A DNA stretch of 7,028 bases from Myxococcales bacterium (GTDB lineage Bacteria > Myxococcota_A > Polyangia > Polyangiales > Polyangiaceae), in assembly GCA_013298325.1 (NCBI GenBank), contig JAAFHJ010000257.1, forward strand, positions 1-7,028, given 5' to 3'. The notes beneath the pieces are model-generated. The model made no database searches. It saw only the letters and a list, made by a program, of their open reading frames with translations, and was not told the DNA's origin. This document shows positions 1-5,555 of the stretch, in pieces (positions within the stretch are counted from its first letter, which is position 1; every line of letters begins with the position of its first letter). The position numbers and the translations under genes were made by a program.

Positions 1-60
1 CCAGACCACCGCCCGGGGCGCGCGGAGCGTCCGTTCGAGGTCGATGTGGAGGGTAGCCAT
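1..60 (-). CDS. N-terminus of a probable SRPBCC/START-like domain protein (partial)
   Basis: Reading the minus strand from the ATG at 60-58 gives 20 residues, MATLHIDLERTLRAPRAVVW, before the window ends. The pattern of an alternating hydrophobic strand followed by an R-x-I/L-x-A-P-x-x-V-W segment is how many SRPBCC-superfamily proteins start (polyketide cyclase/dehydrase, AHSA1/Aha1-type, ligand-binding START fold): the first beta strand followed by the 'APxxVW' turn into helix 1. A GAAGAG stretch lies five bases before the ATG and could serve as a ribosome-binding site. The gene diverges from the unknown gene at 129 across a 68-bp region with two palindromes. Ligand and role cannot be told from 20 residues. 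The family call rests on this short motif only. Confidence 0.55.
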   Translation of the reverse strand, partial: MATLHIDLERTLRAPRAVVW

Positions 61-128
61 CGGGACTCTTCGTTCCTCGAAACAAGTGCTTTTAAAAGCC
101 GCGAACTGAAAGTACTTTCTCGCGACTC
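61..128. promoter_or_regulatory. Divergent control region with two 12-bp perfect palindromes
   Basis: This 68-bp gap separates two divergently read genes and is clearly more AT-rich than its surroundings. It holds GCTTTTAAAAGC at 88-99 and GAAAGTACTTTC at 108-119, each a perfect palindrome. Their centres (93.5 and 113.5) are exactly 20 bp apart, about two turns of B-DNA, so two bound dimers would lie on the same face. A related direct repeat, AAGTRCTTTY, occurs at 84-93 and 110-119. This looks like a pair of operator sites able to act on both promoters. I cannot name the regulator, and no clear -35/-10 pair stands out. The second palindrome ends 9 bases before the ATG at 129. Confidence 0.5.
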
Positions 129-698
129 ATGGCAGACATCAAGAAGAAGGCCGGCCACACCATGCGGATCTTCGGAAGCGACATGCCGGTCGTTGGCGAA
201 GACGAGAAGACGATGGTCGACGCGCGCCCGCGCCTCACCGACCTCGTTTCGCAAGAGGTCGCCGCGGCGAAGCCGTCGGACGGCGTCGGTCTTGAAGTCA
301 TCCTGGTGCAGGATCGGGTCGCCACGCGCGCGGCGGAGCGGACGACTTGGCGGGCATTTGAAGTCTGGACGCGAAATCGCATTTATGGCCTCGATGCTGC
401 GCTCGTTTGTTTCGAAGTGATTGAGCGGAACACCGGCATCAAAGAGGTCAAGAATCACCTCCTCGGCTTCCGTCTCGGCGGTGGGCGCCTCCGCGAAGGG
501 GGGGCGGCACGTTTCTCCTTCCCCTTCCCGGTCGTCGGGATGGACGCGATGTTCACCGATGGGAAGAAACATGCGTACACCTCCCGCGTCGAGCGCCTCG
601 TCGCGCGCGTCCGCGAACTCCGCACGCGCCTCGAAGACGAGATGCCGGCCTGGGAAGACATCACAATGAGTTCCCGCCACGGCCTTCCGAACAAGTGA
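129..698 (+). CDS. Unrecognised 189-residue soluble protein, coupled to the downstream lipoprotein
   Basis: I do not recognise this family. The protein has no signal peptide or membrane segment, so it is probably cytoplasmic. Residues 1-48 are charged and look flexible. Residues 52-145 look like a mixed beta-rich domain, with strand-like segments around GLEVILV (54-60), AFEVWTRNRIYGLD (76-89) and ALVCFEVIE (91-99), then a glycine-rich turn near 114-119 (FRLGGG) and FSFPFPVVGMDAMF (129-142). Residues 152-171 form a basic amphipathic helix (SRVERLVARVRELRTRLEDE), possibly a short coiled coil. There are no obvious metal-binding or nucleotide-binding motifs. The ATG at 129 has no good ribosome-binding site; the in-frame ATG at 162 has AAGAAGG at 143-149, about 12 bases upstream, so the start could be there (178 residues). 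The stop codon overlaps the next start as GTGA, so the two genes are probably translated together. Confidence 0.7.
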   Translation: MADIKKKAGHTMRIFGSDMPVVGEDEKTMVDARPRLTDLVSQEVAAAKPSDGVGLEVILVQDRVATRAAERTTWRAFEVWTRNRIYGLDAALVCFEVIERNTGIKEVKNHLLGFRLGGGRLREGGAARFSFPFPVVGMDAMFTDGKKHAYTSRVERLVARVRELRTRLEDEMPAWEDITMSSRHGLPNK

Positions 699-1249
699 CG
701 GTGCTCCGCGTGAATCGCCAACTTTCTTCAGGACTTCTGGCCATCGCACTCGCCGCGGTCGGCTGCAGTCGTGTTTCAGAGAGCTTCGAAGGCCACCCCT
801 CCGAGGCGGTGCCTGAGCCGGCGCCGACGCGGGCCGCCTTGCAGGCCCCAGCGCCCAAAAACAAGGTGGTTTGGAAGACGCTCGCGGCGTCGAACGGGGA
901 CGTCACGAAGGCGATCGCCGAGGAGACGGCCGCTGCGAAGGCCCAGGGGCGCGCCGTCCTCGTTTACGTCGGCGCGACCTGGTGCGAGCCGTGCCAGCAC
1001 TTTCACCACGCCATCGAGGCGGGGAAGTTCGATTCGGTCTTTGGCGACGTCACCTTCCTCGCCTTCGACATCGACGAATCCCGAAGTGCACTTTTCGCGG
1101 CCGACTATCGCTCGACCTACATCCCGCTCTTTGCCGTCCCCGGTGCAAATGGCCGCGCGACCAATCGTCGTTCGGAAGGCGGAATCAAAGGCGAAGGGGC
1201 TGCGGACGATCTCGCGCAGAAGTTGAAAACTCTCCTCGGAAAGACCTGA
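695..1249 (+). CDS. Thioredoxin-fold lipoprotein with CEPC active site
   Basis: The 184-residue product begins with a lipoprotein signal peptide: basic residues R5 and R8, hydrophobic stretch 10-22, and lipobox A-V-G-C with C24 as the predicted lipidated residue. An Ala/Pro-rich linker (about 35-55) leads to a thioredoxin-like domain at about 60-182. Its VYVGATWCEPC segment carries the redox pair C97/C100 at the start of an alpha helix, and Y142-I-P-L gives the expected cis-proline at P144. These features predict a membrane-anchored disulfide oxidoreductase facing the periplasm, of the DUF953/thioredoxin_7/TlpA-like sort; the partner is unknown. The GTG at 695 overlaps the previous stop by 4 bp. 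GTGs at 701 and 710 would still keep the signal peptide. It converges with the channel gene, only 7 bp between stops, and no clear terminator is visible. Redox activity is inferred from the motif; reductase, oxidase or thiol-chaperone roles are all possible. Confidence 0.85.
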   Translation: MTVLRVNRQLSSGLLAIALAAVGCSRVSESFEGHPSEAVPEPAPTRAALQAPAPKNKVVWKTLAASNGDVTKAIAEETAAAKAQGRAVLVYVGATWCEPCQHFHHAIEAGKFDSVFGDVTFLAFDIDESRSALFAADYRSTYIPLFAVPGANGRATNRRSEGGIKGEGAADDLAQKLKTLLGKT

Positions 1250-1256
1250 GCGACCG

Positions 1257-2780
1257 CTAGCGAAGGGAGAAAAACCTTCGGATTCGTTCCAGAATCTGCG
1301 CCTGCGTCTCTTTGACGGGGCGCACCGACTCGGGCGCTTCGCTCGCGAGGCGGTCGTAGGCGATCTGCCGCTCGGCGAGGATCTCCGAAAGACTCTCTGC
1401 GACCGATGGGGTCTTGTCGAGGATTTCTTGAAAGGCGTCTTGGCCAATGACGACGACCTCGCAGTCGGTCACCGCCCGGACGGTCGCCATGCGCGGCTCG
1501 CCGGTGATGGCTCCACGCTCGCCGAAGACGGCCCCCTCTTTGAGCCGCGCGAGCTCGATTTGAGAGGTGCCGCTCGTCGCCGTGAGGACGACCTCACCGC
1601 GGTTCACGACGTACAGTTCCCGGGCGAACTCCCCCTGCCGCATGATGACTTCGCCGGTGCCGTACATGCGCAGCTTGGCCGCCTGGGCGAGGCGCCGTTG
1701 GTCGTCGGCGGAGATGGCCGCGAAAAAGTCGATTCGTGCGAGCGCGCGCGCGCGACGCTGCACGCGTGCGTCCTCCTCTTTTGCGCGAGAGGCTTCGGTG
1801 ACCTCTTGAAGGAACACGGAGCGGCGTGTCGCCGGCAAATCGATGCCAAAACGCCGAAATGCATACCAAATTCGGTCACGCACCTCGCCGTCCACGCGAT
1901 CTCGGACGTCAAAGCGGTCGCTGAAGAAACGTACCCAATACTCGACGCCGTTGTCGGGGACGAACTGGTTGGTGACGACCGACGGCGCCGGCTCCTTGGC
2001 GACGCCGAAGCTCCCCTCGATCGCGCCAAGAATCGCCGCATGAACTTCGTGGGGGGCGACATCAGCCGGCGCATAGACGTAGACCGAGCGTCGCGACGTC
2101 GACGAGGGCTTCGTGAAATTCCGAATCGGCGCCTTCGCGAGCGCGCCATTTGGCACAATGACTTCGACAAGATCGAGGGTGAGAACCTTCGTCGCGCGCC
2201 AATTGACCTCGAGGACCTTGCCAATATTCTTGGAATCCGCGTCGAACTGGATCCAGTCGCCGACGTCGAAGGGGCGCTGCAGCTGAATCGCTAGCCCTGC
2301 AAAGAGATTCCCGAGAGTGTCCTGGAGGGAAAGACCAATGACTGCGGTAAAGAGGGCCGAGGTCGTGAGGAGGCTCCCGGGCGCAATACCGACAGCCGGG
2401 AGCGCGAAGAGCAGCACGCTGATGTAGACGACGACCTGTGTAAGATCCCGAATAATCTTCGGAATGGGGCGTACGAGCCGCCGACCAAAGATCACGTCAA
2501 CCACGAGGAGTACGCCGCCCCGCCCGATCGACGCGAGGATAAATAGAAGCGCAAGAAAATGGGCCACTCGCGTCGAATCAACATCGAGAATCGACGTTTT
2601 TGACACGAGATAGACGACCCCATGGAGGGCGAGGAGGATGACCGGCTGCCGAATGGAACTGCGGGCACGCGCAGGAAGCAGCAAACCGAGAACAACGATC
2701 AGGCCGACCGCGATCGCCAGACCGAGTGCCTCGGTGTTTCCGAAGTCCCCTTTGAACGAATTTCGAAACTCGTGCGCCAT
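1257..2780 (-). CDS. MscS-type channel fused to a cyclic-nucleotide-binding domain (bCNG-like)
   Basis: The 507-residue inner-membrane protein has hydrophobic segments at about 17-36, 44-60, 73-97 and 110-133, then the MscS pore helix region at about 136-168, with the family signature GLSLQDTLGNLFAGL (149-163) and RPFDVGDWI (169-177). The MscS beta domain (about 170-225) and alpha/beta vestibule (about 230-325) follow. A charged linker (330-348) leads to a CAP-type cNMP domain at about 350-465. Its phosphate-binding cassette keeps F419-G-E421 and P429-R430-x-A-T, the Glu and Arg that contact the cyclic nucleotide in the family. Such fusions are known as bacterial cyclic-nucleotide-gated channels, in which cAMP gates an MscS-like pore; that role here is by analogy. 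Aligned with E. coli MscS, the L109 gate position is L150, but the L105 position is A146 and hinge G113 is D154. GGGAGAGGA at 2793-2785 ends four bases before the ATG and supports this start. Confidence 0.93.
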   Translation of the reverse strand: MAHEFRNSFKGDFGNTEALGLAIAVGLIVVLGLLLPARARSSIRQPVILLALHGVVYLVSKTSILDVDSTRVAHFLALLFILASIGRGGVLLVVDVIFGRRLVRPIPKIIRDLTQVVVYISVLLFALPAVGIAPGSLLTTSALFTAVIGLSLQDTLGNLFAGLAIQLQRPFDVGDWIQFDADSKNIGKVLEVNWRATKVLTLDLVEVIVPNGALAKAPIRNFTKPSSTSRRSVYVYAPADVAPHEVHAAILGAIEGSFGVAKEPAPSVVTNQFVPDNGVEYWVRFFSDRFDVRDRVDGEVRDRIWYAFRRFGIDLPATRRSVFLQEVTEASRAKEEDARVQRRARALARIDFFAAISADDQRRLAQAAKLRMYGTGEVIMRQGEFARELYVVNRGEVVLTATSGTSQIELARLKEGAVFGERGAITGEPRMATVRAVTDCEVVVIGQDAFQEILDKTPSVAESLSEILAERQIAYDRLASEAPESVRPVKETQAQILERIRRFFSLR

Positions 2781-2930
2781 GGCGTCCTCTCCCGACTTCG
2801 TGCGAAACAGGGCCGCACGCGCGGGAACCTATCACGCCCGAATCGGCATCGTGTGCCGAATTTGCGCCTTTCCTCAGACCGGAAAGGCGCCCCTTGAAAC
2901 GCGGGAAGAATTCGCGTTGATTCCCACTCC
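2781..2930. promoter_or_regulatory. Divergent promoter region between the channel gene and the KAS III gene
   Basis: This 150-bp gap serves two divergent genes. Two dyads lie side by side in it: a 6-bp stem at 2843-2859 and a 10-bp stem at 2864-2890 (listed separately). TTGAAA at 2894-2899 resembles a -35 box for the plus-strand gene, but the sequence 17 bp on (TTGATT, 2917-2922) matches a -10 box poorly, so I do not call a promoter. The channel gene has a good ribosome-binding site at 2793-2785. The KAS III gene has none close to its GTG; GGGAAGA at 2903-2909 is 21 bases away. Confidence 0.45.
2864..2890. repeat. Perfect 10-bp inverted repeat with 7-nt spacer
   Basis: GCGCCTTTCC (2864-2873) and GGAAAGGCGC (2881-2890) are exact reverse complements around the spacer TCAGACC. 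The stem would be strong in RNA on either strand, but no run of T follows on either side, so it does not look like an intrinsic terminator. It sits 40 bp before the KAS III start and 83 bp before the channel start. It is therefore better read as an operator for a dimeric regulator or as a leader hairpin. A smaller dyad, TCGGCA-TCGTG-TGCCGA, lies at 2843-2859, four bases away. Confidence 0.6.
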
Positions 2931-3962
2931 GTGCCCAACGCCTACATCTCCGGAACCGGTTCCTTCGTCCCCCCCAACGTTGTCACCAACGACGAACTCC
3001 GCGAAAAATATGGGATCGACACGACGAACGAGTGGATCGTTAAGCGTACGGGCATCGAGGCTCGGCGCTTCTCGGAGCCCGGAGTCGCCACGAGTGATCT
3101 CGGCCTAGAAGCGGCAAAGAAGGCGATCGCGAACGCAAAGATCGAGCCGCATGATCTCGATTTGATCATCTTCGCGACGCTATCGCCCGATCATGCGTTT
3201 CCGGGATCCGGCGTTTATCTTCAGCAGAAACTGGGATTGTGCGACGGACCCAAGGCCAAGTTCGTCCCTGCCCTCGACGTGCGGAACCAGTGCTCCGGCT
3301 TCCTGTATTCGTTGGCGACGGCGACGTCCTTCGTGAAGTCCGGCGCGGCGAAGCACGTGCTCGTCGTCGGCGCGGAGACGCACTCAGCGGCCCTCGATTT
3401 GACGACACGAGGACGCGGGATCGCGGCGCTCTTCGGCGATGGGGCCGGCGCGGTTGTCGTCTCGGCAACCGAAGAAGATCGAGGCATTCGCAGCTTCAAG
3501 CTCGGTGCCGATGGCCGCCATGCCGACGCGCTCGCCCAGAAAGTCTGGGACATTAAGAAACGCCCGTTCATCGACGTCGACGAGAACGGAAATGGCCTCG
3601 TCCCCGCGAGCGACCTCTGGGCGAACATGGACGGCAAGCTTGTCTTCAAGAACGCCGTCGAACGGATGACGACCGTCCTGATGGAGACGCTCCTCGCCCA
3701 AGGCTGGACGGGGAACGACATCGACCTGTTCTTGTTCCACCAGGCAAACCTGCGGATCAATCAGTACATCGCCGACATGCTCGCGATCCCGCCGGAGAAG
3801 ACGATTCACAATATCCAGCGCTACGGAAACACGACCGCCGCCACGATCCCGCTCCTCCTCGACGAGGCCAACCAGACGGGCCGCCTCACGCCGGGGACGA
3901 AGCTCGCCCTCGTCGCCTTCGGTTCCGGCTTCACCTGGGGCTCCTGCCTCCTGGAATGGTGA
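2931..3962 (+). CDS. FabH-like 3-oxoacyl-ACP synthase III (KAS III), long variant
   Basis: KAS III enzymes join an acyl-CoA (or another acyl thioester) to malonyl-ACP, the starting condensation of fatty-acid synthesis, or make related beta-keto products. The 343 residues carry the full triad: C121 in DVRNQCSGF, H270 in FHQAN and N300 in YGNTTAATIP. Also present are the family segments DTTNEWIVKRTGI (30-42), FGDGAGAVV (168-176) and a C-terminal GSGFTWGSCLLEW. E. coli FabH has 317 residues with C112, H244 and N274. The Cys-to-His distance here is 149 against 132, so about 17 extra residues lie between roughly 192 and 236, where the acyl-pocket loops are. His-to-Asn (30) and Asn-to-end (43) match exactly. 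The nucleophile context (NQC rather than the usual A-A-C) and the lack of nearby fab genes suggest a specialised paralogue rather than the housekeeping enzyme, so I give no symbol. GTG 2931 is chosen because MPNAYISGTGSFVPPNVVT matches the family's usual start and an in-frame stop lies at 2895-2897. Confidence 0.92.
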   Translation: MPNAYISGTGSFVPPNVVTNDELREKYGIDTTNEWIVKRTGIEARRFSEPGVATSDLGLEAAKKAIANAKIEPHDLDLIIFATLSPDHAFPGSGVYLQQKLGLCDGPKAKFVPALDVRNQCSGFLYSLATATSFVKSGAAKHVLVVGAETHSAALDLTTRGRGIAALFGDGAGAVVVSATEEDRGIRSFKLGADGRHADALAQKVWDIKKRPFIDVDENGNGLVPASDLWANMDGKLVFKNAVERMTTVLMETLLAQGWTGNDIDLFLFHQANLRINQYIADMLAIPPEKTIHNIQRYGNTTAATIPLLLDEANQTGRLTPGTKLALVAFGSGFTWGSCLLEW

Positions 3963-3964
3963 AC

Positions 3965-3994
3965 GCGCGGAGGTCGACGGCGCGGAGATCGATG
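3965..3994. repeat. Two abutting 15-bp direct repeats after the KAS III gene
   Basis: GCGCGGAGGTCGACG (3965-3979) is followed at once by GCGCGGAGATCGATG (3980-3994), matching at 13 of 15 positions. The pair fills most of the 49-bp gap between two convergent genes. It has no obvious role and is not a terminator hairpin; a small slippage duplication that has since drifted is the simplest reading. No other intrinsic terminator is visible in this gap. Confidence 0.55.
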
Positions 3995-4011
3995 CGAACG
4001 CTTCCCAATAA

Positions 4012-4341
4012 TTACGCGAGGTAGCGCTGGAGGCGCCGCCGAGCGTCGCTGTCGAGCGCGTCGAAGGCGAGGCCGATCGCGCGCCCTTGGCGATCGATGG
4101 GGCGGCGGCCGTGGATCATGCGTGCCACGGTCGCCTCGCCGGCCACGATCCCTTCGCCGGGGAGGAGGATCGACACGAAGACCTCCTCCCCCGTCAGCAG
4201 TTTCGCGTTGGATTTCACGCGCATGCCGTGTTCCGAGAGATCGAGCGTCCCCGAAGTGGCGACCGCCTGGAAGTCCCGCTGGCGGACGACTTCGCAGGGG
4301 ATCGAGACGGCGCGGCGTTCGCGGAGGCGGCGGTGCTTCAT
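4012..4341 (-). CDS. Single-domain PilZ protein (probable c-di-GMP receptor)
   Basis: The 109-residue protein is one PilZ domain with nothing attached. The N-terminal arginine cluster contains the RxxxR motif (R5-L-R-E-R9), and residues 34-39 are D-L-S-E-H-G, the (D/N)xSxxG motif; together these contact c-di-GMP in PilZ receptors. A later G-x-A-F segment (about 90-93) fits the closing strand of the barrel, and a short basic helix ends the protein. Such small PilZ proteins act in the cytoplasm by binding partners in motility, polysaccharide export or transcription. The partner here is unknown and there are no pilus or flagellar genes nearby. The ATG at 4341-4339 is the only plausible start in frame, though without a good ribosome-binding site. 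The gene diverges from the TerB-like gene at 4425 and converges with the KAS III gene. Confidence 0.88.
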   Translation of the reverse strand: MKHRRLRERRAVSIPCEVVRQRDFQAVATSGTLDLSEHGMRVKSNAKLLTGEEVFVSILLPGEGIVAGEATVARMIHGRRPIDRQGRAIGLAFDALDSDARRRLQRYLA

Positions 4342-4424
4342 GGAAACGAAGCCTACGAAGTCGCGATCGGAATGCGCAAAAAAGCGGTCGACCGCGGCTA
4401 GCCGGCTCCGGTAGCCTCGCCGCC
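4342..4424. promoter_or_regulatory. Divergent region with adjacent palindromes
   Basis: The 83-bp gap between the PilZ gene and the TerB-like gene holds the perfect palindrome GCGGTCGACCGC at 4384-4395, followed directly by CGGCTAGCCG (4395-4404). A further imperfect stem pairs 4396-4405 with 4408-4416. They sit 20-41 bases before the ATG at 4425, where an operator or leader hairpin could act. In DNA this GC-rich, short palindromes arise by chance fairly often, so the regulatory reading is tentative. No clear promoter boxes are seen. Confidence 0.3.
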
Positions 4425-4922
4425 ATGGCCATCGAAATTGAAGGAGTTCTCCCCGCAGGACTGACGACCGAATACCTCGTGAACCACGGCGCTCCTCAGA
4501 GCGAGGGGTCGCCCTCGATCATGTTGACGCGGCACGAGACCGACGGCGTCCTCGAGCTGGCGCATTTGACGACCGCCGTCGACGACCAGTTCACCGCGGA
4601 AGAGACGCGTGCATTTGCGACGTTGATCACGCGGCTGCTCGGCGAGAAAGCTTCCGTGGAAGCGGTCGTTCGCGAGCTCGAGAAACGGCGTACGGAAGAG
4701 GGCCTCGAAGGGCGACTCGCGGGGGCTGTCAAGAAGCTCGCGCGTCGAGAAGCAGCCGAACTCGCTTACAAAATCTCCTTCGCGCTCTCGATGGTCGACC
4801 TCGCCACCGACGACGACGAAGCCGATTTTGACGCCGGCGTCGTTGCCGCTCTCGGCATCGGCGAAGAGCGGGCCCAAGAGCTCGCGAACGAGGTATTTGA
4901 GGCGCTCTCCCCGGACGAATGA
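4425..4922 (+). CDS. Acidic helical protein, probably TerB-like
   Basis: The 165-residue product is acidic and mostly helical after a strand-like N-terminus (about 1-45). Two segments look alike: LAHLTTAVDDQFTAEETRAF (45-64) and FALSMVDLATDDDEADFDAG (119-138). Each is a helix followed by an acidic turn and another helix, the pattern seen in TerB/DjlA-type domains (tellurite-resistance TerB family), where the acidic loop can bind metal. Residues 75-110 form a charged helix rich in Lys, Arg and Glu. There is no signal peptide or membrane segment, so it should be cytoplasmic. The ATG at 4425 is chosen although the frame stays open back to 4122: the upstream part is an Arg/Pro/Ser-rich translation that lies antisense to the PilZ gene. 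No ribosome-binding site is obvious. The TerB assignment is by pattern only, and no other ter genes are near, so tellurite resistance should not be assumed. Confidence 0.75.
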   Translation: MAIEIEGVLPAGLTTEYLVNHGAPQSEGSPSIMLTRHETDGVLELAHLTTAVDDQFTAEETRAFATLITRLLGEKASVEAVVRELEKRRTEEGLEGRLAGAVKKLARREAAELAYKISFALSMVDLATDDDEADFDAGVVAALGIGEERAQELANEVFEALSPDE

Positions 4923-4941
4923 CCGCGCGCGCGGGGCGGTC
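4921..4941. terminator. Possible bidirectional terminator hairpin between convergent genes
   Basis: GACCGC (4921-4926) can pair with GCGGTC (4936-4941) around a 9-nt GC loop, filling the 19-bp gap between the stop codons of the TerB-like and GFA genes and overlapping the first one. There is no T-run on either side, so it is a weak intrinsic terminator candidate at best. Confidence 0.3.
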
Positions 4942-5337
4942 TCAATCGTGGTGGTCGACGTCGCCTGCCACGGTCACCCAGCGGTGCTTTCGCGCTTCGT
5001 AGATCGAGTAGGTGGGGGAAGGGAATGCCGGGTCGGCAAAGACGCCGACCGGTACGGCGACGAAGCCGGGCATGCGGTCGACCTCGAAGCAGACGGTCGT
5101 CCCGCAGACCGGGCAAAAGCGGAAGGCGATCGCCCCGCCTGAGTCGCCAACGCGCTGAAATGTTGTTGCATTTCCGTGCACGGTGACCGCCTCGGCGGGC
5201 CAACGCGCCTGTTGGGCGAAGGGGGCGCCGCTCCGCCGCTGGCATTCCAGGCAATGGCAGACCGACACCCGAACGGGCTCGCCGGCGCAGGTAACGGTAA
5301 GTTGGCCACAGGCACACGCGCCCTGTCGTTCGGTCAT
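4942..5337 (-). CDS. GFA-family zinc protein (glutathione-dependent formaldehyde-activating-like)
   Basis: The 131-residue protein shows the full cysteine set of the GFA fold: C8-A-C10-G, C27-H-C29-x-x-C32-Q-R and F74-C75-P-V-C78-G-T-T. These bind zinc in this family, whose founder is the Gfa of Paracoccus, originally reported to speed the joining of formaldehyde to glutathione. Most family members have no tested activity, so 'CENP-V/GFA domain protein' is the safe label. The C-terminal DPAFPSPTYSIYEARKHRW block is also typical. The ATG at 5337-5335 starts right at the domain. The frame is open further, to an ATG at 5418 and a GTG at 5427, but that stretch (MRRMGHPRRRAV...) is Arg-rich and unlike the family. 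No start has a good ribosome-binding site. It diverges from the kinase gene and converges with the TerB-like gene. Confidence 0.9.
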   Translation of the reverse strand: MTERQGACACGQLTVTCAGEPVRVSVCHCLECQRRSGAPFAQQARWPAEAVTVHGNATTFQRVGDSGGAIAFRFCPVCGTTVCFEVDRMPGFVAVPVGVFADPAFPSPTYSIYEARKHRWVTVAGDVDHHD

Positions 5338-5555
5338 GGGGGCTGTTTCGCAGGCCGAACGCCATCCGTCCAGCGGTGCCACGCGCGGGGTGACCGCGCG
5401 CCTCCGAGGATGACCCATTCGTCGCACTTAAAAATGCTGCGATTCCATCGACCGATCATCGGTACGGGCGCGTATTCTTTTTGCGAGGCCGATCGCCGAT
5501 CTTTTGGAAAAAACTAACCATTGGGCGGGAGCCCCAGGTACACTTTGGAACGAAT
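5338..5555. promoter_or_regulatory. Divergent region upstream of the GFA and kinase genes
   Basis: This 218-bp gap is the largest in the window. Its half nearest the kinase is AT-richer, including CACTTAAAAATG (5425-5436), CGTATTCTTTTTG (5471-5483) and CTTTTGGAAAAAAC (5501-5514), as expected for promoters. The dyad ACCGAT-C-ATCGGT at 5451-5463 is a perfect 6-bp inverted repeat with a single-base centre and could be an operator. TTTGGAA at 5544-5550, five bases before the kinase ATG, is a weak ribosome-binding site. I cannot place -35/-10 boxes with confidence. Confidence 0.4.

Noticed and set aside
776..1447. A 223-codon minus-strand open frame across the thioredoxin lipoprotein and the channel C-terminus.
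   Set aside because: It spans two solidly identified genes, has an Arg/Ser-rich translation with no domain, and is an artefact of GC-rich codon positions.
1428..2294. A 288-codon open frame on the plus strand across the channel gene.
   Set aside because: It is antisense to a well-supported MscS-cNMP coding region. Its translation has no recognisable domain and is rich in Arg, Asp and Ala, as expected from the complement of a high-GC gene.
2864..2890. The strong 10-bp dyad read as an intrinsic terminator.
   Set aside because: No T-run follows on either strand, and it lies upstream of both neighbouring genes rather than after one.
4122..4424. An upstream extension of the TerB-like gene, 101 codons in frame.
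   Set aside because: The extra residues are Arg/Pro/Ser-rich and antisense to the PilZ gene, whose motifs are clear. The ATG at 4425 begins the protein-like sequence.
4425..4922. Tellurite resistance as a function for the TerB-like gene.
   Set aside because: No terZ, terC, terD or terE neighbours are present, and the fold match is only by pattern.
5338..5427. A 30-residue N-terminal extension of the GFA protein, from the GTG at 5427 or the ATG at 5418.
   Set aside because: It is Arg-rich and unlike the family, whose domain begins at the ATG at 5337. Those alternative starts have no better ribosome-binding site.
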